A stretch of DNA of 24,666 nt from an uncultured Eubacteriales bacterium (lineage in GTDB: Bacteria; Bacillota; Clostridia; Peptostreptococcales; Anaerovoracaceae): contig CACXFN010000063.1 of assembly GCA_902766915.1 (NCBI GenBank), forward strand, positions 1 through 24,666, read 5' to 3'. Of the stretch, positions 14,978 to 22,814 are shown one piece after another (positions within the stretch are counted from its first letter, which is position 1; each line of letters begins with the position of its first letter). The translations under genes were made by a program, and so were the position numbers. The notes below the pieces were generated by a model. It was not told the origin of the DNA and did not search any database. It was given only the letters and a program-made list of their open reading frames with translations.

Positions 14978-15568
14978 TTACACCATCAAATACTTGGAAA
15001 GCCTGGGTGCAGCTTTTCCAATAGCGTAAACTACAATGCTCTGAACAATGGTCAAAATCACCGCCTGAACGATTCTTGTTAAAAATAAAGGTCCATAGGG
15101 TGATCCATACAAAACAGAAATCCAGAAGGTATTGACAACCAGCCCCAGAATAAACTGATTGATACCCACTGCAGCAAGTATCCTTGGAATTGTTTGTGCC
15201 TTATGTAAGAAGAATCCCCAAATCAATCCCATTAAAACTGCAGTTAGGGTAAAGCCCGGAAAATATGCACCTATAGGAAATAGCATTGCACCAAGCAAAT
15301 CCCCCAGGCCACCTACCACCGCAGCATGAATCGGACCAAAAAGAACCGCCGCAAGTACAATAGGCACAAAGCTGAATCCTATTTTTATATTCCATGCGTT
15401 AATGGAGAGAAAGCGATTTAGAATTATCTCCATGGCCACAAGAAGACCCAAAACAACAATGGTTTTGGTGTCTATGATGCGCCTTTTCCCCTTACTGTTT
15501 GCCTTGCCCACTTTGCCCACTTCTTCCATAGAGGTTTTTGAATTATCCTTTGATGAATAATCAGACAT
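14978..15568 (-). CDS. folT: Folate ECF transporter substrate-binding subunit (FolT-like)
   Basis: Integral membrane S component of an energy-coupling factor importer, 196 residues, with about six hydrophobic helices from residue 36 on (KTIVVLGLLVAMEIILNRF, SFVPIVLAAVLFGPIHAAVV, AYFPGFTLTAVLMGLIWGFF, and later segments). The conserved pattern with the loop NRFLSINAWNIKIGFSFVPI is that of folate-type S components. Position between folD and folC supports folate as substrate. The energising EcfA/EcfT module is not in the window. The start is the ATG at 15566–15568 with AGGAGA 8 nt before; an ATG six codons upstream overlaps that site. The Lys/Ser-rich hydrophilic N-terminus of about 34 residues is a little long. 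Confidence 0.88.
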   Translation of the reverse strand: MSDYSSKDNSKTSMEEVGKVGKANSKGKRRIIDTKTIVVLGLLVAMEIILNRFLSINAWNIKIGFSFVPIVLAAVLFGPIHAAVVGGLGDLLGAMLFPIGAYFPGFTLTAVLMGLIWGFFLHKAQTIPRILAAVGINQFILGLVVNTFWISVLYGSPYGPLFLTRIVQAVILTIVQSIVVYAIGKAAPRLSKYLMV

Positions 15569-15598
15569 TAAAAACTCTCCTCTCATGACAGCAGATGC

Positions 15599-16453
15599 TT
15601 ATACAGCACCCCGTTTTGCTGCCTCAATCACGTGAGATATTAACACGCAGGTTGTTACGGTTCCCACTCCACCGGGAACCGGCGTTATAGCTTTTACTAT
15701 AGGTTCCACGGAATCGAAATCCACATCCCCTGCAATCCCCCTTTTTTCCTCGTCCCAGTTTATGCCTACATCGATTACAATCTGATTTGGTTTTACATAA
15801 TCGGCATTAACGGACCTTAGCACTCCCGATGCGGCAATCAGAATATCCGCCTCTTTTGTAATCGACGGAACATCTATAGTTTTGGTATGGCAGTTTACTA
15901 CAGTTGCATTTTCATGCATGAGCATCATTGCAACCGGGCGTCCTATTACGAGAGACCTTCCAATAACGGCTACTTTTTTACCCTCAATTTCCTTGCCATA
16001 ATGGTGCAGAATCGCCATAGCAGCCTGTGCCGTACATGGGGGAAATCCTGTTTTAGTATTTGTAAATACCCCCGCAAGAGATCCATCCGTGCATCCATCA
16101 ATGTCCTTTTCTGGAGCAAGTATTTTTCGCGCCTTCTCATTATCCAACTGCTTTGGGAGAGGTCTCAGCATCAAGATTCCATGAACCATAGGATCCTCAT
16201 TTAATCCTATTAATGCCTTATCAAAGGCATCCTGAGTCACATCTTCCGGAAGTATTACGTTCTGAATCTTTAACCCTACCTTTTCTCCTCGCTTCATTGC
16301 GCTTTTCTCATATGAAATATCATCCGGTCTTTCACCCACACGAAGAATGGCAAGGCATGGCTCGATACCCTTAGTCCTCAAATCTTCCACATCGGCTATC
16401 ATTTTTTCCGTAAGGGCCTCTGCAACAGGAGCCCCTTTTAACAATTCAGCCAT
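15599..16453 (-). CDS. folD: FolD-family methylene-tetrahydrofolate dehydrogenase; cyclohydrolase residues replaced
   Basis: FolD normally oxidises methylene-THF to methenyl-THF and hydrolyses that to 10-formyl-THF. The 284-residue product has the family's KDIDGCTDGSLAG, the dinucleotide site VAVIGRSLVIGRPVAM and the C-terminal TPVPGGVGTVTTCVLISH. In the substrate site, YEKSAMKRGEKVG aligns with E. coli YVASKRKACEEVG, so the catalytic Lys (K54 in E. coli, K56 in human) is alanine. MLRPLP replaces the usual VQLPLP, removing the Gln that works with that Lys. In the human enzyme that Lys is needed for cyclohydrolase but not dehydrogenase activity, so this protein is probably a dehydrogenase only. 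fchA next door would supply the other step. The start ATG at 16451–16453 has AAAGGAAG just upstream. Confidence 0.94.
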   Translation of the reverse strand: MAELLKGAPVAEALTEKMIADVEDLRTKGIEPCLAILRVGERPDDISYEKSAMKRGEKVGLKIQNVILPEDVTQDAFDKALIGLNEDPMVHGILMLRPLPKQLDNEKARKILAPEKDIDGCTDGSLAGVFTNTKTGFPPCTAQAAMAILHHYGKEIEGKKVAVIGRSLVIGRPVAMMLMHENATVVNCHTKTIDVPSITKEADILIAASGVLRSVNADYVKPNQIVIDVGINWDEEKRGIAGDVDFDSVEPIVKAITPVPGGVGTVTTCVLISHVIEAAKRGAV

Positions 16454-16478
16454 GGTCTTCCTTTCTTGATTAAAAGCA

Positions 16479-17093
16479 TTATCTAAGGCTTGATGCAATT
16501 CTATTGTAAATCACATCCCCTTTATTGACATACTCATTTAAAAGCCTATCCAATTCCGAATTCATGGATTCAGCAAAAATCCTGTCCTTCATTGATTGTG
16601 TATTAATATATACATTAAGGGCCGAAGCTTGCATGGCAGCCCCACATAGAGCAGCCGCACAACCAGCATCGGAAATAGCTATCTTTGATCCTTTTTCTGC
16701 AAACTCTTCTATAACCCTTAGCGCCTTTCCGCAGGTGTGCACAATATCCATGGGTACAGACGCTGCTGTTTTTAGAGCTTCCTCCATTATTTCGTCGCGA
16801 CCGGGATCATCCTTCGGTATTCCATAGGCCTTAGCAAGGGGTGCGAAAGCTTCCGCATCAGCATCAATCAATCTTAGAAACTCCTCCTTTAGTTCTTGCG
16901 CCTCCTGCATTAGCCTCTTTATATCATCTTCCACATCAGCGTATTTCTTCTTTCCTATTGTGAGCTCACCCACCATATTGCCAAGGGCTATCCCAAGAGC
17001 TCCAACCAAAGCACTAACACCTCCACCACCCGGGGTAGGAGCATTGGATGCGGTTAAGTTCACAAAATCATGTACAGTTTTATCTATAAACAT
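16479..17093 (-). CDS. fchA: Methenyl-tetrahydrofolate cyclohydrolase (FchA, cyclodeaminase family)
   Basis: Member of the formiminotransferase-cyclodeaminase family standing alone, 204 residues, mostly helical. It starts MFIDKTVHDFVNLTASNAPT followed by the conserved glycine-rich PGGGGVSALVGALG and KKKYADVEDD. In clostridia the stand-alone protein works as methenyl-THF cyclohydrolase. Its place between fhs and folD, and the missing cyclohydrolase residues in that FolD, support this role over histidine degradation. The start ATG at 17091–17093 lies one base after the fhs stop codon, with no strong ribosome binding site of its own, which points to translational coupling. Confidence 0.92.
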   Translation of the reverse strand: MFIDKTVHDFVNLTASNAPTPGGGGVSALVGALGIALGNMVGELTIGKKKYADVEDDIKRLMQEAQELKEEFLRLIDADAEAFAPLAKAYGIPKDDPGRDEIMEEALKTAASVPMDIVHTCGKALRVIEEFAEKGSKIAISDAGCAAALCGAAMQASALNVYINTQSMKDRIFAESMNSELDRLLNEYVNKGDVIYNRIASSLR

Positions 17094-17094
17094 A

Positions 17095-18771
17095 TTAGAA
17101 TAACCCCGTAATCTTTCCATTGGCATCAACATCTATCTTCTCTGCTGCCGGAACCTTGGGAAGTCCAGGCATAGTCATTATATCTCCTGTCAGCGCAACT
17201 ATGAAGCCGGCACCTGCAGACACCTTTAGATTACGAACATTAAGCGTAAAGTCCTGAGGTGCCCCCAGAAGAGTTGGATCATCAGCGAAGGAGTATTGCG
17301 TTTTAGCCATGCATATGGGCAGATTCCCAAACCCCAATTCCTCCAATTGCCTGGCCTGCTTCTTTGCATTCGGCAGAAGAAGAGCGTGTTTTGCGTGGTA
17401 AACCTTATGAGCAATGTCATGAATCTTTTCTTCTATAGTGCTGTCTAAGTCATATGAGAATTTGAAATCATTAGGCTGTCTACATAGACGTACCACTTCC
17501 TCTGCCAAGTCAACGCCTCCTTTTCCACCCTTTTCCCATACCTGGGAAAGAGCAACTCTGACGCCTAAGTCCTTACATTTTTCTTCAACTAAGGCAAGCT
17601 CCCTTTTGGTATCGGTGGGGAAGGCATTGATGGCCACCACACAGGGCAAACCAAAAACGTCTTTGATATTACCTACATGCTGCAACAAGTTTGGCATACC
17701 GGCTTCCAGGGCCTTTAGGTTTTCCTTACTCAGTTTATCTTTCGGAACTCCGCCATGATACTTAAGGGCGCGAACTGTTGCAACAATTACTACGGCATTT
17801 GGTTTCAGGTCTGCCATCCTGCACTTAATATCCAGGAATTTCTCTGCTCCCAAGTCTGCAGCAAATCCTGCTTCCGTAACTACGTAATCTCCCAACTTAA
17901 GAGCCATCTTTGTTGCAGTAACCGAATTACAGCCATGGGCAATATTGGCGAAGGGACCACCATGGATAAGGGCAGGTGTTCCCTCTAAGGTTTGAACAAG
18001 GTTTGGTTTCAGCGCATCCTTTAGAAGCGCAGTCATTGCCCCCTCTGCTTTTAGGTCATGTGCCGTAACAGGTTTACCCTCATATGTATAGCCTACAATT
18101 ATTCTGGCAAGTCTACTCTTCAATTCAGTAATATCCGATGCAAGACAAAGTACTGCCATCACCTCTGAAGCTACAGTAATATCAAAACCATCTTCCCTGG
18201 GAACTCCTTGTACCTTTCCACCAAGTCCATCAACAATCTGACGCAGTTGTCTGTCATTCATGTCCACGGCGCGCTTCCATGTTATCTGCTTTGGATCAAT
18301 TCCAAGGCTATTCCCCTGCTGAATATGGTTGTCCAGCATTGCTGCAAGAAGGTTATTTGCTGCGCCAATTGCGTGGAAGTCACCTGTGAAGTGAAGATTA
18401 ATATCTTCCATGGGTACCACTTGAGCATAGCCGCCACCGGCTGCGCCTCCCTTAACTCCAAACACAGGACCAAGAGAGGGTTCCCTAAGAGCAACCACTG
18501 TCTTCTTTCCAAGTCTGCGAAGTCCATCTGCCAATCCTACAGAGGTGGTAGTCTTACCCTCACCTGCAGGAGTTGGTGTAATAGCAGTAACCAGGATTAA
18601 CTTACCGTCCTTCTTTTTGGCCTTATCTTTTAACAAGGCATAATCTATCTTTGCTTTGTAATTACCGTATTGCTCAAGGTACTTTTCTTTTACCCCTACC
18701 TCCTTTGCAATTTCCGTAATCTTCTTCATCTTGCATGCCTGTGCAATTTCAATATCGGATTTAAAGGCCAT
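17095..18771 (-). CDS. fhs: Formate–tetrahydrofolate ligase
   Basis: This enzyme activates formate with ATP to give 10-formyl-THF; it is the entry step of one-carbon metabolism and of the methyl branch of the Wood–Ljungdahl pathway. At 558 residues it is full length. The P-loop [16 protein letters not shown] (65–80) is plain, as are [25 protein letters not shown], the [17 protein letters not shown] segment and the C-terminal [11 protein letters not shown]. The start ATG at 18769–18771 has AGGAGG 9 nt upstream. It heads the fhs–fchA–folD–folT–folC run, yet only 42 bp separate it from a strong terminator behind a tRNA gene, and no convincing promoter fits in between. Confidence 0.97.
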   Translation of the reverse strand: MAFKSDIEIAQACKMKKITEIAKEVGVKEKYLEQYGNYKAKIDYALLKDKAKKKDGKLILVTAITPTPAGEGKTTTSVGLADGLRRLGKKTVVALREPSLGPVFGVKGGAAGGGYAQVVPMEDINLHFTGDFHAIGAANNLLAAMLDNHIQQGNSLGIDPKQITWKRAVDMNDRQLRQIVDGLGGKVQGVPREDGFDITVASEVMAVLCLASDITELKSRLARIIVGYTYEGKPVTAHDLKAEGAMTALLKDALKPNLVQTLEGTPALIHGGPFANIAHGCNSVTATKMALKLGDYVVTEAGFAADLGAEKFLDIKCRMADLKPNAVVIVATVRALKYHGGVPKDKLSKENLKALEAGMPNLLQHVGNIKDVFGLPCVVAINAFPTDTKRELALVEEKCKDLGVRVALSQVWEKGGKGGVDLAEEVVRLCRQPNDFKFSYDLDSTIEEKIHDIAHKVYHAKHALLLPNAKKQARQLEELGFGNLPICMAKTQYSFADDPTLLGAPQDFTLNVRNLKVSAGAGFIVALTGDIMTMPGLPKVPAAEKIDVDANGKITGLF

Positions 18772-18813
18772 CTTTATACCTCCTTAGTTAATGCAAGGGA
18801 TGAACTGCCGTTT

Positions 18814-18849
18814 AAAAAAATGGGGTAGTCTAAAAGGCTAGACTACCCC
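18814..18849 (-). terminator. Perfect terminator between tRNA-Thr(CGT) and fhs
   Basis: On the minus strand GGGGTAGTCTA and TAGACTACCCC form an 11-bp perfect stem with a 6-nt loop, followed by A and seven T residues. It lies 6 nt past the tRNA CCA end and 42 bp ahead of fhs. Confidence 0.92.
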
Positions 18850-18854
18850 ACTGG

Positions 18855-18930
18855 TGGAGCTCCCGGCCGGGATCGAACCGGCGACCTGTGCGTTACGAAT
18901 GCACTGCTCTGCCAACTGAGCCACGGAAGC
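18855..18930 (-). tRNA. tRNA-Thr, anticodon CGT
   Basis: Minus-strand cloverleaf of 76 nt with encoded CCA. The acceptor is GCTTCCG/CGGGAGC with one T·G pair, the D-arm GCTC/GAGC, the anticodon loop TTCGTAA (anticodon CGT, threonine ACG codons) and the T-arm GCCGG/CCGGC with TTCGATC. The anticodon stem GTGCA/CGCAC has an A·C mismatch at its loop-closing pair (31–39); otherwise all pairs are intact. It has its own promoter and terminator. Confidence 0.95.
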
Positions 18931-18972
18931 AAATTTTCCACTGCTGTTATCAATCAGACAAAAGGCTTAACA

Positions 18973-19001
18973 AGTATATCATTTAATGAGTCTCAAGTAA
19001 A
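18973..19001 (-). promoter_or_regulatory. Predicted promoter for tRNA-Thr(CGT)
   Basis: Minus-strand TTTACT (18996–19001) and TATACT (18973–18978) are 17 nt apart, about 42 nt upstream of the mature tRNA 5' end and just past the prmC stop. Confidence 0.6.
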
Positions 19002-19036
19002 GGTTTCTTGGCATTTCCTCTCTTCGTATTTTTTGC

Positions 19037-19945
19037 CTATCGGGCAGCGAAAAGGATTCGATCTCTGTGTGCTAAATCCTGGTGAGCTCTAATGATCGAG
19101 AACATATCCGTATCTGCCAGTATTCTTGCTACAGCATCTCTTTGATCATGACCGATTTCCAGCATTACCACTCCATCCTTTTTTAGATGATTGGGGAGCG
19201 ACTCCGCAATTCTTCTGTATATGTCCAAACCATCTTCTCCACCATCCAGGGCAAGAGAAGGCTCGTGATCTTTAACCTCTCTCTGAAGAGTCCCTATAAT
19301 ATCCCTCGGTATATATGGCGGATTGCTGATTATCATATCGAATTTCTTAGTGCCCAGTATTCCTCCAAAGGGAGCAAACAAATCACCTTCCACCACCTTG
19401 ATGCTTTTTTCCACACCATTTATCTTAGCGTTCTCTTTGGCAATAATAAGGGCATCTTTACTAATATCGCTGATGGTCATATTTATCTTAACCCCGATTT
19501 CAGGAGCATACTTAACCAGAGAAATCCCAATGGCTCCACTTCCCGTGCCTAAATCCAATACATCCCAAGTCTTCTTTGGCTCAATTACCGGCTCACGTCT
19601 TAGCGTTCCGGATTCCATAACAGTTAAAGCATCTTCCACCAATGTCTCGGTATCCTGTCTTGGAATAAGGACGTCTCCGGTTACTTTAAAAGGAAGTCCC
19701 ATGAATTCAGTATTACCAACTATATACTGAAGTGGTTCCCCGGATGCTCTCCTGTCTATTAGATCAAAGTATTTTTCGCACAGAACCTCCTGCAGGGTAT
19801 ATTGATACTCGGTAAACAACTTTGATTCGGGTATTCCAACCATGAAGCAATACAGCGCCTCGCTATCCCTTCTGGCATCAGCGATTCCCTGTGCTTCCAA
19901 TTGCTTTGCTCCTATATCCGTAATTTGTTTTACCGTTAAACTCAT
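19037..19945 (-). CDS. prmC: Release factor glutamine methyltransferase PrmC
   Basis: PrmC methylates the glutamine of the GGQ motif in release factors RF1 and RF2. The 302-residue product has the helical N-terminal domain with RRASGEPLQYIVGNTEFMG and VLIPRQDTETLVE, the S-adenosylmethionine site DLGTGSGAIGIS (131–142) and the catalytic SNPPYIPRD with NPPY at 208–211. The start is the ATG at 19943–19945, preceded by GGAGGAGAAGG inside the end of the upstream gene; a start 9 codons earlier would be out of reach of that site and adds an odd Arg run. Only one base separates it from the DUF1385 gene. prfA, its usual neighbour, is absent: a tRNA follows. Confidence 0.95.
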   Translation of the reverse strand: MSLTVKQITDIGAKQLEAQGIADARRDSEALYCFMVGIPESKLFTEYQYTLQEVLCEKYFDLIDRRASGEPLQYIVGNTEFMGLPFKVTGDVLIPRQDTETLVEDALTVMESGTLRREPVIEPKKTWDVLDLGTGSGAIGISLVKYAPEIGVKINMTISDISKDALIIAKENAKINGVEKSIKVVEGDLFAPFGGILGTKKFDMIISNPPYIPRDIIGTLQREVKDHEPSLALDGGEDGLDIYRRIAESLPNHLKKDGVVMLEIGHDQRDAVARILADTDMFSIIRAHQDLAHRDRILFAAR

Positions 19946-19946
19946 G

Positions 19947-21008
19947 CTATGCCGCCTTCTCCTCCGGCTCACTGCCGATATGTCTCTCCTCTAAGAGATG
20001 GGCTTCCTTGTCACATATGCCTTCTATGTATGGGGCATCCTGGGAAACGCAAACCGCCTTTATGGATGCTATTGCTACTTCCAATTGTTCCTTGGTTGGC
20101 TCCTTGGTGGTTAACTTCTGTAGTGCCAATCCCGGAAGGCTAAGTATTTTCACCAGGAAATTATCACTTCTTCCTGCCCACTTAAGCACTTCATAGGATA
20201 ATCCTGCCACTATGGGAATAAGTATTATTCGCGAAAGCAGCCTTATCCAGACATTGGGCCAGCCCAGCAAAGAGAAAAGAATCAGACTGATTATCATAAC
20301 AAACATCAAAAAACTCGTTCCGCATCTGGGGTGCAATGTATAAAACTCCTGGGCATTCTCAGGGGTCAAATCCAAATTGTTTTCAAAGCAGTGTATGGTC
20401 TTATGCTCCGCCCCATGATACTGAAAGGTGGTTTTTATATCTTCCAGTCGACTGATAGCCCCAATATATATGATAAAAATCAGTATTCTTAAAACACCTT
20501 CAGCCAGGTTCAACAGGAAAGCATTTTCCGTAAAATGTTTTAGCCAACTTACAACAACAGTAGGAAGCAAAATAAAAATTCCCACTGACATAATTATGGC
20601 CAAAATAACGGAGAATGTAATCATCAAATTCCACACGGCTCGTTCTCCGAATTTCTTCGTTAGCCATGCTTCTAATCTGCCTTGATCCTCATCCTTTGCA
20701 CCGTTGGATGAGTCGCTTTCCTCTTCGTCATAAGCGCCATACGCTTCCAATACATCTGCAGAATAAAGAAGCGTCTTCATTCCTGAGGTGAGTGACGTAA
20801 CAAAGGCAAATACACCTCTAACTATCGGTGTCTTAACCCACCAACCGGGTTTGCTTAAGGGTTGCGTCTTTATGTGTATTCTGCCATCGGGAACACGAAC
20901 CGCAATAGCCATGCGATTTTCTCCGCGCATCATGACGCCTTCCATAACAGCCTGTCCTCCCATAGAAGTAGGGCAGGCATCTTTTAGAAATATCTTACTT
21001 AAATCCAT
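19947..21008 (-). CDS. DUF1385 membrane protein, YqhQ family
   Basis: Conserved membrane protein of 353 residues. It opens with the family hallmark MGGQAVMEGVMMRGENRMAI near residue 16. It then has several hydrophobic segments (about 135–165, 172–192 and 228–270) and carries the conserved EHKTIHCFE and LHPRCGTSFLMF motifs, whose His, Cys and Glu look like metal or active-site residues. The biochemical function is not known to me. A Glu/Asp/Ser-rich loop (about 92–105) and an acidic C-terminal tail are variable parts. It lies one base after rho and one base before prmC, so all three are translated as a unit; rpmE, which in many Firmicutes sits here, is missing. Confidence 0.9.
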   Translation of the reverse strand: MDLSKIFLKDACPTSMGGQAVMEGVMMRGENRMAIAVRVPDGRIHIKTQPLSKPGWWVKTPIVRGVFAFVTSLTSGMKTLLYSADVLEAYGAYDEEESDSSNGAKDEDQGRLEAWLTKKFGERAVWNLMITFSVILAIIMSVGIFILLPTVVVSWLKHFTENAFLLNLAEGVLRILIFIIYIGAISRLEDIKTTFQYHGAEHKTIHCFENNLDLTPENAQEFYTLHPRCGTSFLMFVMIISLILFSLLGWPNVWIRLLSRIILIPIVAGLSYEVLKWAGRSDNFLVKILSLPGLALQKLTTKEPTKEQLEVAIASIKAVCVSQDAPYIEGICDKEAHLLEERHIGSEPEEKAA

Positions 21009-21009
21009 T

Positions 21010-22566
21010 CTATCGTCCCATCAATACCTTCTTGATAATCTGTACAAAGTTGGCATTGCTTACTGTCTGCGAAAGGTTATCTATTATGGTTTCCGTGACC
21101 TCCTGAAGAGGCAGATTTCCCATAGCCCTTCTCATCATCCATATAGCTTCCAATTCCTCCTGGGTCATAAGCAAATCCTCACGACGCGTTCCTGAGCGGT
21201 TCAAATCTATGGCCGGGAATATGCGACGTTCTGATAGCTTTCGATCCAAATGGAGTTCCATATTACCTGTACCCTTAAATTCCTCATATATAACATCGTC
21301 CATGCGGGATCCTGTTTCTACCAAGGCTGTTGCTAATATGGTTACGCTTCCCCCTTCTTCCAGATTACGGGCGGCACCAAAGAATTTTTTAGGCTTATAT
21401 AGTGCCACGGGATCGAATCCTCCGGAAAGAGTTCTTCCCGAAGATGGCTCAACCAGGTTATACGCTCTGGCCAATCTGGTGATGCTGTCCAGCAGAATAA
21501 CTACGTCCTTCTTATGTTCAGCCAATCTTTGGGCTCTGGCCAAAACCATTTCCGCAACCTTTACATGGTGCTGAGGTCGTTCATCAAAGGTGGAATAAAT
21601 AACCTCTCCCGCAGTTAGAGATCTTTTCATATCTGTAACTTCTTCCGGCCTCTCATCCACAAGTAAAACTATGAGCTCCACATCCGGGTGATTATGTTCT
21701 ATACTGTTTGCTATGCGTTTAAGCAAAGTGGTCTTTCCTGCTTTCGGCGGTGCAACAATTAATCCTCTCTGACCCTTTCCCACCGGTGCAACCAAGTCTA
21801 TCAATCTCATGGATAATTCCTTGGCGCTCATTTCCATGGTAAGACGTTCATTCGGAAAGATTGGTGTTAGACTTGAAAAATCCGCACGTTTTATCGCTGC
21901 TCCGGGTTCCTGGTCATTGACGGAATTGACATAGAGCAAAGCTCCAAATCGTTCTCCTTCATTGGGAAGCCTGGAAATACCATTAATCTTATCTCCAGTC
22001 TTCAAATTGAATCTTCTGATCTGGGTGGGAGAAACATATATATCCTTCTCACTGGTTAGGAAATTGTCGAACCTTAGGAAACCGAAATTACCATCCTCTG
22101 CAATATCCAATATTCCTGTAACCTCAGGACGCGGTCTTTCCTCCTTTGAAACCTTAACTGTAGATGTCTCCACGGTCTCTATAGGGGCTTCGGCAGAGGA
22201 TTCTTTTGATTCCTCCCGGGTTACAGCAGATGACTCTGTAGATTCTGTCGTTGGTTCTTCAATGGTTGGTTCCGGAGATTCCTGCGATACTTCATCCACT
22301 GATACCACCTCTTCTGTTTCAGACACAGAAATATCCAATTCGGACTTCTCATCCTCGTCCACTTCCTTATTCGCAGATTTAGTTGATGCTTTAGCTGTAG
22401 TTTTAGATGCGGTTTTTTTGGATGTGGTTTTAGATGCCGTCTTGGTTGTTGCTTTTTTTGTGGTTTTGGCAGCAGTAGCCTTGGTGGTTTTTTTCGTAGA
22501 AGAATCCTGCTCTTCCTGAGCTAATATTTCATCTTCAATCAGTTCTTCTTTTTTCTTTCTTGGCAT
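21010..22566 (-). CDS. rho: Transcription termination factor Rho with a basic-acidic disordered N-terminus
   Basis: Rho is the hexameric RNA-dependent ATPase that ends transcription. The conserved part starts at about residue 148. The cold-shock RNA-binding domain has GNFGFLRF and [18 protein letters not shown], the Walker A site is APPKAGKTT (272–280), Walker B lies in [16 protein letters not shown], and the secondary RNA site is in [13 protein letters not shown]. Ahead of it, residues 24–67 are almost only K, T, A and S, and 68–135 are rich in E, S, T and V. The usual N-terminal helix bundle is not recognisable. The start taken is the ATG at 22564–22566, though its AGGAAGG lies 22 nt away behind a small hairpin; a TTG at 22612–22614 would add 16 residues but has no ribosome binding site. 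Confidence 0.95.
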   Translation of the reverse strand: MPRKKKEELIEDEILAQEEQDSSTKKTTKATAAKTTKKATTKTASKTTSKKTASKTTAKASTKSANKEVDEDEKSELDISVSETEEVVSVDEVSQESPEPTIEEPTTESTESSAVTREESKESSAEAPIETVETSTVKVSKEERPRPEVTGILDIAEDGNFGFLRFDNFLTSEKDIYVSPTQIRRFNLKTGDKINGISRLPNEGERFGALLYVNSVNDQEPGAAIKRADFSSLTPIFPNERLTMEMSAKELSMRLIDLVAPVGKGQRGLIVAPPKAGKTTLLKRIANSIEHNHPDVELIVLLVDERPEEVTDMKRSLTAGEVIYSTFDERPQHHVKVAEMVLARAQRLAEHKKDVVILLDSITRLARAYNLVEPSSGRTLSGGFDPVALYKPKKFFGAARNLEEGGSVTILATALVETGSRMDDVIYEEFKGTGNMELHLDRKLSERRIFPAIDLNRSGTRREDLLMTQEELEAIWMMRRAMGNLPLQEVTETIIDNLSQTVSNANFVQIIKKVLMGR

Positions 22567-22576
22567 AGATAAAACC

Positions 22577-22589
22577 GGGCAGATTGCCC
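22577..22589 (-). promoter_or_regulatory. rho: Hairpin between the rho ribosome binding site and its ATG
   Basis: On the minus strand GGGCA and TGCCC pair around ATC, placed between AGGAAGG (22589–22595) and the ATG at 22564–22566. Folding the hairpin would cut the linear distance from 22 to about 10 nt, bringing the site to a workable spacing. Structure-dependent initiation is inference. Confidence 0.4.
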
Positions 22590-22644
22590 CTTCCTTTCTT
22601 TTGTTGGGATCCAACTTGGGGAAAAATCGAAAATAACTTTTATG

Positions 22645-22685
22645 ATTATAAACAAAACGATTATAAACTATCGCATATTATAAAC
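22645..22685. repeat. Three ATTATAAAC direct repeats upstream of rho
   Basis: ATTATAAAC occurs at 22645–22653, 22660–22668 and 22677–22685, spaced 15 and 17 bp start to start. On the minus strand each unit holds a perfect TATAAT. None has a good −35 at 17 nt. They may be alternative −10 elements for rho, or binding sites for a regulator. The rest of the 248-bp gap between rho and the next gene holds only AT-rich DNA and one weak plus-strand promoter candidate. Confidence 0.6.
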
Positions 22686-22712
22686 CATTATCCCCAAAAA
22701 ATAAAGAATTTC

Positions 22713-22741
22713 TTCCATTTATATCATAGAAGTGATAAAAT
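22713..22741 (+). promoter_or_regulatory. Weak promoter candidate for the 89-residue protein and thrS
   Basis: TTCCAT (22713–22718) and TAAAAT (22736–22741) are 17 nt apart. It is the best plus-strand pair in the gap. No T-box leader elements are seen between it and the first gene. Confidence 0.35.
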
Positions 22742-22814
22742 ATTATGGTTAAAAACAAACAGTAATCCATAGCATTAGAGCGTTATTTTCATCGGATTTT
22801 TAAGGAGGCTAAGT

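Noticed and set aside
18772..18854. Tetrahydrofolate riboswitch ahead of the folate operon
   Set aside because: The leader of fhs is only 42 nt after the tRNA terminator. No THF riboswitch motif fits, and the hairpin is fully explained as a terminator.
21962..22519. Plus-strand open frame of 185 codons inside rho
   Set aside because: It is the antisense of the low-complexity rho N-terminus; its Val/Ser/Asp repeats are the reverse reading of the Lys/Thr/Ala codons.
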